Shown here piece by piece: positions 15,819 to 25,064 of a stretch of 64,000 nt of DNA (position 1 is the first letter of the stretch; each line of letters opens with the position of its first letter). The stretch is taken from NCBI GenBank assembly GCA_963836195.1, contig CAWIIX010000013.1:1-64000 (forward strand). The letters run 5' to 3'. The position numbers and the translations under genes are program-made. Source of the stretch: Trebonia sp963836195 (GTDB lineage Bacteria; Actinomycetota; Actinomycetes; Streptosporangiales; Streptosporangiaceae). The notes beneath the pieces are model-generated. The model was not told where the DNA came from. It saw nothing but the letters and a program-made list of their open reading frames with translations, and made no database searches.

Positions 15819-16712
15819 TCACTCCTTGTGGACCGACGCCTGGTAGATCTGCGCGATCGACGCGTTGAGCTGCGCGTTGAACTGATCGTCGGTCTGGCCG
15901 TCGGTCAGCCCCTCGAGCAGCGCGCGGGAGAAGCTGGCGATCATGGCGTGGTCGCGCGCGAGCAGCGCGCAGGCCTCGTCGCGGCTGTAGCCGCCGGACA
16001 GGGCGAGCACTCGCAGCACCCGAGGATCGGACGCCAGGTCGGCGTAGAGGCCGGGCTGCGTCGGGATGGTGAGCTTGACCATGATCAGCGCGTCGGCCGG
16101 CAGCGCCTCGACGTGCTTGTGGATGGCGTCCCGCAGCAGCGTCTCGGCCTGCTCCTTGTGCGGGCTGGCGATGCTGACCTCCGGCTCGAGGATGGGCACC
16201 AGGCCCGCCGCGCGGATCCGGTCGGCGTAGCCGAACTGCTGCTCGACGATCGCCGCGATCCCGGTCTCGCTGGCGTCCTTGATGACCGACCGCATCTTGG
16301 TGCCGAAGATCCGGTGCTGGTTCGCCCGCTCAAGCAGGTCATCGAGGGTGTCGATGGGCTTCATGAGCTGCACGCCGTCATTCTCGTCGGCCAGCCCCAA
16401 GTCCACCTTCAGGATCGGCACGACGTGCTTCCGCTCCCACAGGTAGCGGGCGGTCGGCAGCCCGTCGACGTCCCGCTCCATGGTCTGCTGGAAGAGAATC
16501 GACGCGATGATGCGGTCGCCGTCAAACGCCGGGCTGGTGAACACCCGGGTGCGCAGGGCGTGGACGAAGTTGAACATCTCGGCATCGGAGCTGTACCGGT
16601 CCCGGCCGATGCCGTACTCGGCCAGCGCCCCCGGCGTGCTGCCGCCGCTCTGGTCCAGGGCCGCGAAGAAGCCCGGCGCGGTCTTGACCTTCTCCAGATA
16701 GTCTTCGTTCAT
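15819..16712 (-). CDS. fda: Fructose-bisphosphate aldolase class I
   Basis: A Schiff-base aldolase of 297 residues that splits fructose 1,6-bisphosphate into the two triose phosphates in glycolysis and gluconeogenesis. It begins MNEDYLEKVKTAPGFFAALDQSGGSTPGAL, the start expected for the short bacterial class I form, contains ILFQQTME and VDLGLADENDGVQLMKPI, and has the Schiff-base lysine region ALIMVKLTIPTQP near residue 210. SGGYSRDEAC is the phosphate-binding loop. It stands alone on the minus strand; the pseudogene upstream is divergent in neither direction and shares the strand. Confidence 0.93.
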   Translation of the reverse strand: MNEDYLEKVKTAPGFFAALDQSGGSTPGALAEYGIGRDRYSSDAEMFNFVHALRTRVFTSPAFDGDRIIASILFQQTMERDVDGLPTARYLWERKHVVPILKVDLGLADENDGVQLMKPIDTLDDLLERANQHRIFGTKMRSVIKDASETGIAAIVEQQFGYADRIRAAGLVPILEPEVSIASPHKEQAETLLRDAIHKHVEALPADALIMVKLTIPTQPGLYADLASDPRVLRVLALSGGYSRDEACALLARDHAMIASFSRALLEGLTDGQTDDQFNAQLNASIAQIYQASVHKE

Positions 16713-16721
16713 GCTGCCACT

Positions 16722-17381
16722 TTAGGCCAGCACCGTTATCGCGGTCAGGATCATCCCCTCGGCAATGATCCAGCGACCGGTGAAGCCGGCCGGCGGCACG
16801 CCGCTGACTCGGGCGCCGCGACCAGCAGCCGCGCCTCGAAGGTGCCGTCGGCGGCGTTTATGGTGATATCCGCGTCGGCAAAGCCGAGCCAGCGGCGGGC
16901 CAGCGGAAACCAGGCCTTGTAGACGGATTCCTTGGCGCTGAAAAGCAGCCGGTCCCAGCAGACGCCGGGCGCCGCGACGCGCCAGGTCGCGGAGCCGGTC
17001 GCGCTCGTCCGGCAGCGCCACCAGCCCCAGCACCTCGGCCGGGAGCCACTGGGCGGGCTCGGCGTCGAGGCCGATCGTGATGACCTCGCTGGCACGGGCG
17101 ACGGCGGCGGCGCGGTACCCGGCGCAGTGGGTAATGCTGCCGACGATGCCCGGACGGCCACTGCGGCGCACCGCGCCTGGCCCGGCAGGATCGGCGCCGG
17201 CGCCATGGCCAAGCGCGCCGAGGGCGGTGCGCGCGCAGTGCCGGCCGGTGGCGAATTCAGTGCGGCGTTCTGGCACCGCCCGGGCGATCAGCGCCTCTTC
17301 AGCGGGGAAGAGCGCGGCGTCGGGCGGGTCGCCGAACGCCTCGGCGCTCGCCACCACCGCGGGCAGGATCTCGCTGATCAC
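16722..17381 (-). pseudogene. 4'-phosphopantetheinyl transferase, frameshifted several times
   Basis: The pieces of a Sfp/EntD-like phosphopantetheinyl transferase, which activates acyl and peptidyl carrier proteins, are spread over three frames. From GTG 17381 the frame reads ILPAVVASAEAFGDPPDAALFP and RTEFATGRHCARTALGALG; then PAPILPG, then GAPQWPSG, then back to IVGSITHCAGYRAAAVA, and finally the catalytic FSAKESVYKAWFPLARRWLGF lies in yet another frame after about 16985. At least one shift separates the two Mg-binding motifs (GLDAEP and FSAKES), so the sequence as given cannot make an active enzyme. It is either decayed or affected by consensus indels. Confidence 0.8.
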
Positions 17382-17512
17382 CGTGTTCCTCCCGGTCGGC
17401 ACGTGCCCACATGGCGCCAAAACCTGATGCCCTGCACCGATGAGCGACCTCACCTGTCACACTGTTCCTGGCCTCATCAGAAACTGCGCGCACACGGGGC
17501 ATACTGCGGAGC

Positions 17513-18225
17513 ATGAGCAGAGTCATGGTGGCCGCGCACCGCGGGGTCGCCGCCGGGGCGGCGGAGAACACGATCGAGGCGTTCACCAACGCGATCGACA
17601 TCGGCGCCGACATGATCGAGTTCGACGTCCGGATGACCCGCGACGGCGAGCTGATCGCCTTCCACGACGCCCGCGTCAACGGGATCGCGGTCGGCAGCCT
17701 CACCCGCGATGACATCGAGTCCGCCGTCGGCGTGCGGCCGCCGCTGCTGACCGACGTGCTGCACGCCTGCGCGGGGCGCATCAAGCTGGACGTCGAGCTC
17801 AAGGAGGACGGTTACGTGCCCGACGTCATGGCCGCCCTCAAGGCCATAACGGATCCGGGCGAGTTCGTCGTGACGTCCTTCCTGCCCTCCGCCGTGGGCG
17901 CCGCGAAAATCGCGTTCCCTGAGGTCAAGACCGGACTGCTGATCGGCGGCAGCGCGCGCTGGGCGGGCCTGCCGACCCGGCTGCGCGAGCTGTACCCGGT
18001 CGGCGTGGCCGAGGAAGGTGCGCGCCGACTACCTCGCGCCGCACTACACCCTCGACCAGTTCGGCACCGTCGGCCGGGCCGCCGCGGCGGGGCTGCCGTG
18101 CCTGCTGTGGACGGTGAACGCCGATAGCGACATCCGCGCGTTCGCCGCCGACCCCCGGGTCGCCGCCATCATCACCGATCACGCGCGGGACGGCGCGCTC
18201 GCCATCGTCGCCGACGCTGACCTGA
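17513..18225 (+). pseudogene. Glycerophosphodiester phosphodiesterase (GDPD), one frameshift
   Basis: The N-terminal ~165 residues, from ATG 17513, carry the GDPD catalytic motifs AHRGVAAGAAENTIEAF (His-Arg), EFDVRMTRDGELIAFHD (Glu-Asp, His) and LDVELKED. After VGVAEE, at about 18017, the reading frame moves: the continuation VRADYLAPHYTLDQFG, GLPCLLWTVNADSDIRAF and AAIITDHARDG is in the frame starting at 18018. Removal of one G of the GG at 18017-18018 would restore a ~237-residue enzyme. The second frame has no stop before the YceI gene's region. It is either a real frameshift or a sequence error. Confidence 0.8.
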
Positions 18226-18231
18226 GGCCGC

Positions 18232-18765
18232 CTACGCCTTCGGGTGAACACCGCGTGGATGGTGATGATGTTGTCCAGGGACATCATGCCGAGCTGGTTG
18301 AAGGACATGCCGTAGTCGCCGCGGTTGACCGGCAGCTCGGCGTCGAGCGAGATCTCGTCCGTGCCGTGCGCGGAGACCGCGCCGCTGACCGTGACCGGCC
18401 TGGTCTGGTCGCGGACGGTCAGCGTGCCGGAGACGGCGGCGCTCTCGCCCGACAGCGTGACCGAGGTGGCGCTGAACGTGATGTCGGGGTACTTGGCCGC
18501 GTCGAAGAAGTCGGCCGAGCGAAGGTGGTCGTCGCGCTTCTTGACGCCGGTGTCGATCGACGCGGCCGCCACCGTGATCGTGCCGGTCGCCTCGCCCGCG
18601 GCGGAGATCACGGCCGCCCCGGTGACCTGGCTGAAGGCGCCGTTGACCTTGACCAGGCCCCACACGCTCTTGGTGCGGAGCCCGACCGAGGACCTGGCCC
18701 CGTCCAGGGTCCACGCCCCGGCCAGCTTCCCGTCGGCAAGCAGTGCCTCTGTCTGCTGATGCCAT
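18232..18765 (-). pseudogene. YceI family (lipocalin-like) protein, frame shifted at both ends
   Basis: The body (LAGAWTLDGARSSVGLRTKSVWGLVKVNGAF, DDHLRSADFFDAAKYPDITF, RGDYGMSFNQLGMMSLDNIITIHAVF) is a complete YceI domain, a family of isoprenoid- or polyprenoid-binding proteins. The ATG at 18765, which has GGGAG upstream, and the TAG at 18232 lie together in one frame, while the body lies in another. One extra base near codon 5 and one missing C in the CCC near 18246 would explain this. As written, no good start codon exists in the body frame. It is divergent from a MarR gene that probably regulates it. Confidence 0.75.
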
Positions 18766-18857
18766 GTCGCGCTCCCGGGTAATTCTGTTAGGAAGTAAGA
18801 ATAGTTTTGATACCGGAACAATATATAGTGAGTGCGAGTCCGGTCAAGGAGAGCGGC
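18766..18857. promoter_or_regulatory. Divergent promoter region of the YceI and marR genes
   Basis: This AT-rich stretch contains, on the minus strand, TTGTTC and TATTCT 15 bp apart, a possible promoter for YceI. Related purine-rich words (TAGGAAGTAAG, TATATAGTGAG) may be regulator sites, but no clear palindrome is seen. Confidence 0.4.
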
Positions 18858-19328
18858 GTGAGCGACGAAGCAGGCGGCAGGGAGCACTCGGCGCTGTGCC
18901 TGCGGCTCATGCAGCTATTCCCGCGCGTGTCGCGGGGCATGCGGCGCTGGCAGGACCGGGTCGCGCCGAGCTCGGGCACCCCGCTGGGACCCAGGCACGT
19001 CGCGGCGCTGCAGCAGCTCTGCGGCGGGCCGGTCACCGTCGGCGAGCTCGCCTCGCTCCTCGGCCTCACCCTGCCCACGGTCAGCGGCGTGCTGGCCGAC
19101 CTCGACCGGGCCGGCTTCATCGACCGGCAGCCGGACCCGGCCGACCGCCGCCGGACGCTCGTGCGAATACAGCCTGCTCAGGCCGCCGTGGTCCAGCAAT
19201 GGCTGGACGGCGCCGCCAGCCCGCTCGCCCGGGTGCTCGACAAGCTGGCGCCTAGCGAGCGAACCGCCTTCCTCAAGGCGATGAGCATGCTCGAGGCAGA
19301 GCTCACCGCCGACGACGCCCGCCCCTGA
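18858..19328 (+). CDS. MarR family transcriptional regulator
   Basis: A 156-residue winged-helix regulator. The recognition part is VGELASLLGLTLPTVSGVLADLDRAGFI (about residues 62-89), with the wing DPADRRRTLVRIQPAQ. GTG at 18858 was taken as start since GGAGAGCG precedes it; the longer open frame from 18807 lies in promoter sequence. It is divergent from the YceI gene, which it most likely controls, a pairing seen often for YceI genes in actinobacteria. Confidence 0.88.
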   Translation: MSDEAGGREHSALCLRLMQLFPRVSRGMRRWQDRVAPSSGTPLGPRHVAALQQLCGGPVTVGELASLLGLTLPTVSGVLADLDRAGFIDRQPDPADRRRTLVRIQPAQAAVVQQWLDGAASPLARVLDKLAPSERTAFLKAMSMLEAELTADDARP

Positions 19329-19629
19329 AGGGAATCGGCCGGTCTCGCCGAGGGTGGCGCCGGCCACGGCCGGGGTGGTGGAGTCGTCCACCCGGGCCGC
19401 CGCCGGGCACGGGTCGGCCCGCTCCCAGGCGGGGCGGCTAATATCCAGGTGTTCTACTCGCTGTCATGATCCGTCACAGGAGGACCCCGTGGACCCCAGA
19501 CCGTGGACCAGAACTACGCCCAGCTGCAGGCGGCGACATCATCAACAAGATCTTCTAGGGCCTGATGACACAATCTTTCCGTGACGCTTCCTCGGCCTAG
19601 CCCCGCCGCCGGACGGCTTCCCCGGCCCG
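19329..19629. other. Non-coding interval, possible gene remnant
   Basis: No supported gene. A ribosome-binding-like AGGAGG at 19480-19485 is followed by a GTG and a short stretch whose three frames read like pieces of one protein (VDQNYAQLQA, DIINKIF then stop at about 19558). This may be a degenerate gene end, but I cannot name it. Confidence 0.35.
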
Positions 19630-22029
19630 GTGCAGGCCTCGGCGTCCCCGGGACCGCCGGCGGTGCTGGTCGAGGACGACACCGAGCACCGGATCCGCAG
19701 GCCGGCCGATCTGCTGCGCTGCCTGGCCTGCATCGTCGGCGTGGTCCTGCTGGGCGGCCTCGGCATCGTGGCCAGCGCGACCGCCGATGGCGTGGAAACC
19801 AACATCGTCGAGGTGAGCAAGGCGATTCCGCACGCCGTGTTCATCACCGTGCGGCCGATTGCGCTGTTCGCGCTGCTGGCGCTGACGCTCGCGCTGGCCA
19901 TCCGCCAGGTGATCCGGCGTCAGCCCCGCGCGCTGGCGGAGGCGGTGGCGACCGGCGTGCTGGCCGGCGCGGCGGTGACCGCCACCAACTACCTGCTGCG
20001 GCACCGGTTCGCGTACCGGCTCTACGACGCCATCACCATGTCCAGGCCCGACGTCAGCCATACGGCGGCGCTGGACGGGTACCTGGCCGCCCTGGTCGCC
20101 TACGCCGCCATGCTCGGCCTGGCCGGGCGGCAGGCGCGCTGGCGGACCACGATGTGGGTGCTCATCTGCATCTACGCGCTGGCCAACCTGTCCGCCTCCA
20201 CCACCACGGTCTTGTCCCTGCTCATCTCCGTGCTCGCGGGCGGCGCGATCGGCCTCGGGGTCCGCTACGCGGCCGGGGTGATCCCGACCCGTCCCACCGC
20301 CGAGGACATCGCCGGGGCGCTGAGCTCGGCCGACTGCCCGGTGACGGAGATGCGCCGGGTCTGGCTATCGGGCACCGAGGCCGAGTCGCGTCGCTACGCC
20401 GCGGTCACGCCGGCCGGCGGCCGCCTGAGCGTCGCCGTCTACGACTTTGACCAGCAGGCGGCGGGGCTGCTCTACCGCCTGTACCGGCTGGTCCGGCTGC
20501 AACGGCAGGTGTCGCGGGGGGCGCCGCTGTCACAGGACCGGGCCGTGGAGCGGCTGGCGCTGCTCTCGTACGCGGCCAGGGACGCCGACGTCCCCATGCC
20601 GCGGCTCCGGGCGCTGGTCCAGGCCGGGCAGGAAGCGGCCGTGCTCGCCTATGAGCACCACGACGGGACGACGCTGGCCGACTACGCCCCCGACCCGACC
20701 GACGCCCAGCTCGGCCGGGTCTGGGACGACGTGCTCCGGCTGCACTCGCACCGGGTGACCCACCGGGCGCTCACCGCCGACCACATGCTGCTGACCGACG
20801 ACGGCGAGGTCCTGCTGCTGCCGACCCCGACCGGCGACGTGGCCGCGTCCGACCTGCAGATCCGGCTCGACCGGGCGCAGCTGATGGCCGAGTTCGCTCT
20901 CCTCGTCGGCCCGGACCGATCGGCCGACCTGGCGCTGGCGAAAATCCCGACCGCCGAGATCATCAACACCGTGCCGCTGCTGCAGGCGGTCGCGCTCGCC
21001 CGGTCGACCCGGCACGAACTGCGCCGCCGCCGGAGCGTGCTGCCCGCGCTGCGCAAGCGGCTGCTGACCAATGTCCCCGGCGGCGAGGTCGCGCCGGTGC
21101 AGCTCGAGCGGATCCGGCTGCGCACCCTGGTGACGCTGATCGCCAGCGTGGTGGCCGCCTACCTGCTCGCGGGCGAGCTGGCCAGGGACAGCCTCTCGGC
21201 GGTGCTCCGGTCGGCCGACTGGCGCTGGGGCATCGTCGCGCTGGGCCTGTCGGCGCTGACCTACGCGGGCGCGGCGCTGTCGCTGACCGGGTTCGTGACC
21301 CAGAAGCTCAGCTTCGGGCTCACCGTCCTCGCCCAGGTCGCCAGCTCGTTCGTCACGCTGGTGACGCCCGCGGCGGTCGGCGGGGCCGCCGTCAACATCC
21401 GCTACCTGCAGCGCCGGAAGATACCGGCGGCGGTCGCGGCCGCCAGCGTGGGCGTGTCCCAGGTGGTGGCGTTCGTCATGCACATCTCGCTGCTGGTCAT
21501 CTTCATCGCCCTGAGCGGCACCAGCGAGAGCAATCCGATCAAGCTGCCGGTGGTGGCCTACTTCATCATCGCCGGGGTGGTCGCGATCGCGGCCACCGTC
21601 GCGGCCCTTCCGGCCGGACGCCGGCTGCTGCGGGCCCGGGTGGCGCCCACGATCAACCAGGTGCTGCCGCAGCTGCTCCAGATCGCCCAGCATCCCCGCA
21701 AGCTGGCCGAGGGCATCGGCGGCACGCTGCTGCTGAGCGCGGCCTACATCGGCTGCCTGGCGGTGTGCGTCCGCGCGCTCGGCGGCTCACTCCCGATCGC
21801 CAGCGTGGCGGTGGTCTACCTGACCGCAAGCGCGGCCGGCTCCCTGGTTCCCACCCCGGGCGGCCTTGGCGCGATCGAGGCGCTGATGTCGGCCGGGCTC
21901 ACGGCGGCCGGGATGCACGGCGCGGCGGCGGTCAGCGCGGTCCTGCTCTACCGCCTGCTCACCTTCTGGCTCCCGGTGCCCATCGGCTGGCTCGCCCTGA
22001 AGTACATGGAGCGCCGTCAGGCCCTCTGA
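19630..22029 (+). CDS. Large membrane protein with C-terminal LPG-synthase-type flippase domain
   Basis: A 799-residue protein. About seven hydrophobic segments lie in residues 30-215. A soluble middle (about 230-480) resembles a degenerate protein-kinase-like fold (LAYEHHDGTTLADY, HSHRVTHRALTADHMLLTDDGEVLLL; the catalytic Asp is not obvious). The last ~300 residues form an LPG_synthase_TM/UPF0104 domain (VTPAAVGGAAVNIRYLQRRKIP, SLVPTPGGLGAIEALMSAGL). Such fusions occur in mycobacteria and other actinobacteria as conserved membrane proteins of unknown role; the C-terminal domain relates to MprF-type lipid translocation. The GTG at 19630 is the only start after the in-frame stop at 19582. Confidence 0.82.
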   Translation: MQASASPGPPAVLVEDDTEHRIRRPADLLRCLACIVGVVLLGGLGIVASATADGVETNIVEVSKAIPHAVFITVRPIALFALLALTLALAIRQVIRRQPRALAEAVATGVLAGAAVTATNYLLRHRFAYRLYDAITMSRPDVSHTAALDGYLAALVAYAAMLGLAGRQARWRTTMWVLICIYALANLSASTTTVLSLLISVLAGGAIGLGVRYAAGVIPTRPTAEDIAGALSSADCPVTEMRRVWLSGTEAESRRYAAVTPAGGRLSVAVYDFDQQAAGLLYRLYRLVRLQRQVSRGAPLSQDRAVERLALLSYAARDADVPMPRLRALVQAGQEAAVLAYEHHDGTTLADYAPDPTDAQLGRVWDDVLRLHSHRVTHRALTADHMLLTDDGEVLLLPTPTGDVAASDLQIRLDRAQLMAEFALLVGPDRSADLALAKIPTAEIINTVPLLQAVALARSTRHELRRRRSVLPALRKRLLTNVPGGEVAPVQLERIRLRTLVTLIASVVAAYLLAGELARDSLSAVLRSADWRWGIVALGLSALTYAGAALSLTGFVTQKLSFGLTVLAQVASSFVTLVTPAAVGGAAVNIRYLQRRKIPAAVAAASVGVSQVVAFVMHISLLVIFIALSGTSESNPIKLPVVAYFIIAGVVAIAATVAALPAGRRLLRARVAPTINQVLPQLLQIAQHPRKLAEGIGGTLLLSAAYIGCLAVCVRALGGSLPIASVAVVYLTASAAGSLVPTPGGLGAIEALMSAGLTAAGMHGAAAVSAVLLYRLLTFWLPVPIGWLALKYMERRQAL

Positions 22030-22241
22030 TTTACTCGCGCCCCAATAACGAACATTTGACGCTATTTATCGTCAATTAGCGTCGCCCTAAGGTCCCTGAT
22101 TCCCCATGAATGGCCAAATGCAACAACTCCGATCACCGCCGCCGGCAAGGGCGAAAAAGGAATCGACGGTCGAATTCGGTTAATGGCCTGTTTCTATGTA
22201 TCAGTCGTGGTCAGCGGCCGGCCGGGGCGGCGGAAAGACCG

Positions 22242-22247
22242 TAGGCT
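22242..22247 (+). promoter_or_regulatory. -10 box of a leaderless promoter for the dual-HTH regulator
   Basis: TAGGCT lies 3 nt before an ATG (22251) and 6 nt before a GTG (22254). The usual spacing to a transcription start favours a leaderless mRNA beginning at the GTG. Confidence 0.5.
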
Positions 22248-22253
22248 GCGATG

Positions 22254-24767
22254 GTGAGCGGCCCGAGTGGCACGGATTCGGTCGGCGAGAGGCTGAGAGA
22301 CCTGCGCCGCCGCCTCGGGCTGAGCCAGGAGCAGCTTGCGCGCCGTCTCGGCGTCTCATTCGCCACCGTCAACCGGTGGGAATCGGGCCGAACCCAGATC
22401 TCGGCCAGATCGCTGGCGGCGCTGGCCGAGCTCGAGGCGACCGCCGCCGCCGCCGACGCCGCCGACGCCGACGCCCACGCCGACGACGCCAGCGCGCTGC
22501 CGGTGGCCAGGTCCAGCTTCGTCGGCCGCGAGCGGGAGCTGGCCGAGCTGGCGGCCCTGCTGCGGCAGTCGCGGCTGGTCACGCTCATCGGCCCGGGCGG
22601 CGCGGGCAAGAGCAGGCTGGCGGCCGAGGCGCTCAGGCACCGGGCCGCGGGCGAGGCCGATATCGTCTTCGTCGCGCTCGAGCAGATCCGGCACCCGCGG
22701 ACGCTGGCGACCGCCCTCGCCTCCCGGCTCCAGGTCCATGACCAGCAGGGCACGCCGCTGATGGAGTCGCTGCAGAGCGCGCTGGCGGCCGGGCCGCGCA
22801 AGCTGCTGCTGCTTGACGGGGCCGAGCGGCTGGCCGATCAGGTCGCCGAGCTGGCCGGCCCGCTGCTTGACGCGGTCCCTGAACTGCGGATCGTCGTCAC
22901 CAGCAGGACCCTGCTGGGCGTGCCGGGCGAGGTGTGCTGGACCGTCCCGCCGCTCGGCTGCCCGGCCCCGGCGGCGGGGGCGGCCGACATCGCCGGCTCG
23001 GACGCGGTCCAGCTGTTCATCGCCCGGGCGAGCGAACGGCTGCCCGACTTCCGCGCGGCCGACGTCGCGCCGCACTCGATCGCCGAGCTCTGCCGCCGCC
23101 TCGACGGCCTGCCGCTCGCGATCGAGCTGATCGCGGGCTGGGTCGGCACGCTGTCGGTCAGGGAGATGCTCCAGCAGCGAGCGGTGCTGCTCGACACCGA
23201 GCCCGCCCAGCACGGCGGGCGACGGCTGGCCGACGTGATGCAGGCGAGCTACGACCTGCTGACGGCCGAGCAGCAGGCGCGGCTGGCGATGCTGAGCGTG
23301 TTCGCCGGGCCCTTCCGCATCGCCGACGTGCAGGCCATCCTCGACGTGGACCTGGCGACCGCGGTCGCCACCGCCCGCTCGCTGGTCGACTCGTCCTGGC
23401 TGGTCGTCACCCGCGGTCTCGAGCAGAACGTGTTCTCGCTGCTCGAGACCATCGCCACCTTTACCGCGCTGCAGCTGGCGCGGGGCGCCGACGGCCCGGC
23501 CGTCCGGCGCAGGCACGCGCTGCACTTCGCCTCCGTCGCCGCCGCGAGCGAGGCGGCGCTGGTCGGCCCGGACGCGGCCGAGTGGGCCGCGCGGATGGAG
23601 GCCGCCGTCCCCGACCTGGACCTGGCGATGCACTGGGCGGGCGAGAAAGGCGACGTCGACCTCGGCCTGCACGTCAGCTCCGCGCTGTGGCGGTGGTGGC
23701 TGTTCAGCGGCCAGCTCGCGGTCGGCCGGGACTGGCTGGCGAAGTTCCTGACCACCGTCGGCGATCGCGACGACGAGGTCACCGGCCGCGCCTACTGCGC
23801 CGCCGCCGTGCTCGCGGCCGAGAACGGCGACTACCGCGAGGCGGTCAGGCAGGCCGAGCTGGCGATGGCGATCTTCGGCCCGCTCGGCCTGAAGACGCGG
23901 ATGACGCTGGCCGCCACCGTCATCGGCTCGGCCAACCGCTACCTCGGCAACCACGAGGGCGCCAGAAGCGGCTTCGAACGGGCGATGGAGCTGCGCGACG
24001 AGCTCGGCGACCGGCGGGGCATGTCGGTCGCGATCAACAACCTGGCGCTGCTCGAGCTCGACGACGGGAACCTGGACCGCGCGCGGCAGCTGTTCGAGCA
24101 GGCGCTCGCGATCAAGCGCGAGTTCGGCGAGCGGCGGTCGATCGCGATCGGCCTCGCCAACCTGGCCGACGTGCTGATCAGGACCAGCCAGTGGGACGAG
24201 GCCGAGGCCGTGCTGACCGAGGGGGCCGACCTCGCGGCCGGAAACCCGCAGCTGGTCGGCACCATCGCCTGCAACCAGGGCGCGCTCGCGGCGCACCGGC
24301 AGGACTGGGCCCGGGCGACCGAGCGGTTCGAGGCCGCCATCGCGTCGTCCCAGGCCGGCGGCCATCCGCACGACGTCGTGGAGGCGATGATCGGCCTCGG
24401 CCGGGTGCACGCGCGGACCGGGGACCACCCGGCCGCCGTCGCGTGCCTGCGGGCCGCGCACGCGCTGGCGACCGAGATCGGGAACCCGCAGCGGCTGGCC
24501 GAGGCGGAGGCGGCGCTGGCCGAGGTCGCCGCCCCGGCCGGCCCGGCCGGGGTCACGCCGGCGCCGCCCCGGCCCGAGAACCTGACCGGCCGCCAGGCCG
24601 AGGTGCTGGCGCTGCTGGCGGCGGGCCTGTCCAACAAGCAGATCGCGGCCGCGCTGTTCCTGAGCACGGCGACGGTCGAGCGCCACCTGGCCACCGTCTA
24701 CCGCAACCTCGGCCTCGCCGGGCGGGTGGAGGCGGCTCGGTTCGCGATGGAGAACGGGCTCGCCTGA
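22254..24767 (+). CDS. ATPase regulator with N-terminal XRE HTH, NTPase, TPR and C-terminal LuxR HTH
   Basis: A STAND-type regulator of 837 residues. Residues ~8-60 are an XRE/Cro HTH (LRRRLGLSQEQLARRLGVSFATVNRWESGRTQIS). After an Ala/Asp linker comes an NTPase module: FVGRERELAELAALL, Walker A IGPGGAGKSR near 115, Walker B KLLLLDGAE near 185, and the GLPLAIEL motif. TPR-like helical repeats fill about 440-760. The C-terminus is a LuxR/GerE HTH (LTGRQAEVLALLAAGLSNKQIAAALFLSTATVERHLATVYRNL). DNA-binding domains at both ends are uncommon. GTG 22254 is preferred over ATG 22251 because of the promoter spacing. Target genes are unknown; a lipoprotein and a kinase follow. Confidence 0.85.
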   Translation: MSGPSGTDSVGERLRDLRRRLGLSQEQLARRLGVSFATVNRWESGRTQISARSLAALAELEATAAAADAADADAHADDASALPVARSSFVGRERELAELAALLRQSRLVTLIGPGGAGKSRLAAEALRHRAAGEADIVFVALEQIRHPRTLATALASRLQVHDQQGTPLMESLQSALAAGPRKLLLLDGAERLADQVAELAGPLLDAVPELRIVVTSRTLLGVPGEVCWTVPPLGCPAPAAGAADIAGSDAVQLFIARASERLPDFRAADVAPHSIAELCRRLDGLPLAIELIAGWVGTLSVREMLQQRAVLLDTEPAQHGGRRLADVMQASYDLLTAEQQARLAMLSVFAGPFRIADVQAILDVDLATAVATARSLVDSSWLVVTRGLEQNVFSLLETIATFTALQLARGADGPAVRRRHALHFASVAAASEAALVGPDAAEWAARMEAAVPDLDLAMHWAGEKGDVDLGLHVSSALWRWWLFSGQLAVGRDWLAKFLTTVGDRDDEVTGRAYCAAAVLAAENGDYREAVRQAELAMAIFGPLGLKTRMTLAATVIGSANRYLGNHEGARSGFERAMELRDELGDRRGMSVAINNLALLELDDGNLDRARQLFEQALAIKREFGERRSIAIGLANLADVLIRTSQWDEAEAVLTEGADLAAGNPQLVGTIACNQGALAAHRQDWARATERFEAAIASSQAGGHPHDVVEAMIGLGRVHARTGDHPAAVACLRAAHALATEIGNPQRLAEAEAALAEVAAPAGPAGVTPAPPRPENLTGRQAEVLALLAAGLSNKQIAAALFLSTATVERHLATVYRNLGLAGRVEAARFAMENGLA

Positions 24768-24935
24768 CCGCCGGCCCGGCGTGTTATAGCTCGGCCGGGC
24801 CCGCCGTTGGCAACGGCCGGGGCACAAAGGACCCCGATCCCCCAATGAGCCCTATGTTCCGTTTCGCGACGCGGTGAATTACATGGTTGCCGCGATTCGC
24901 CCGGGCCCTTGACCCCGATAGAAAGGTGGAGCGCC

Positions 24936-25064
24936 GTGAGTGTGCATGCACAGCTTCCCGACTGCCGAGGGGCCAGCCGGGCCGCGGGCAGCGCGCTCAA
25001 CCCTCTCCCCGGCCAGGCGCCGCACCATTCCGACTACTCAAGGTCGAGGTACCCAGGAACATGA
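24936..25064 (+). CDS. Possible 42-residue leader peptide coupled to the lipoprotein gene
   Basis: A GTG at 24936 with AAGGTGGAG just upstream opens a 42-codon frame (VSVHAQLPDCRG...) that ends in a TGA overlapping the lipoprotein ATG as ATGA (25061-25064). Such overlap is typical of translational coupling. The product has no recognisable domain or signal. It could instead be a chance frame, since the lipoprotein has its own AGGAAC site. Confidence 0.4.
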   Translation: MSVHAQLPDCRGASRAAGSALNPLPGQAPHHSDYSRSRYPGT

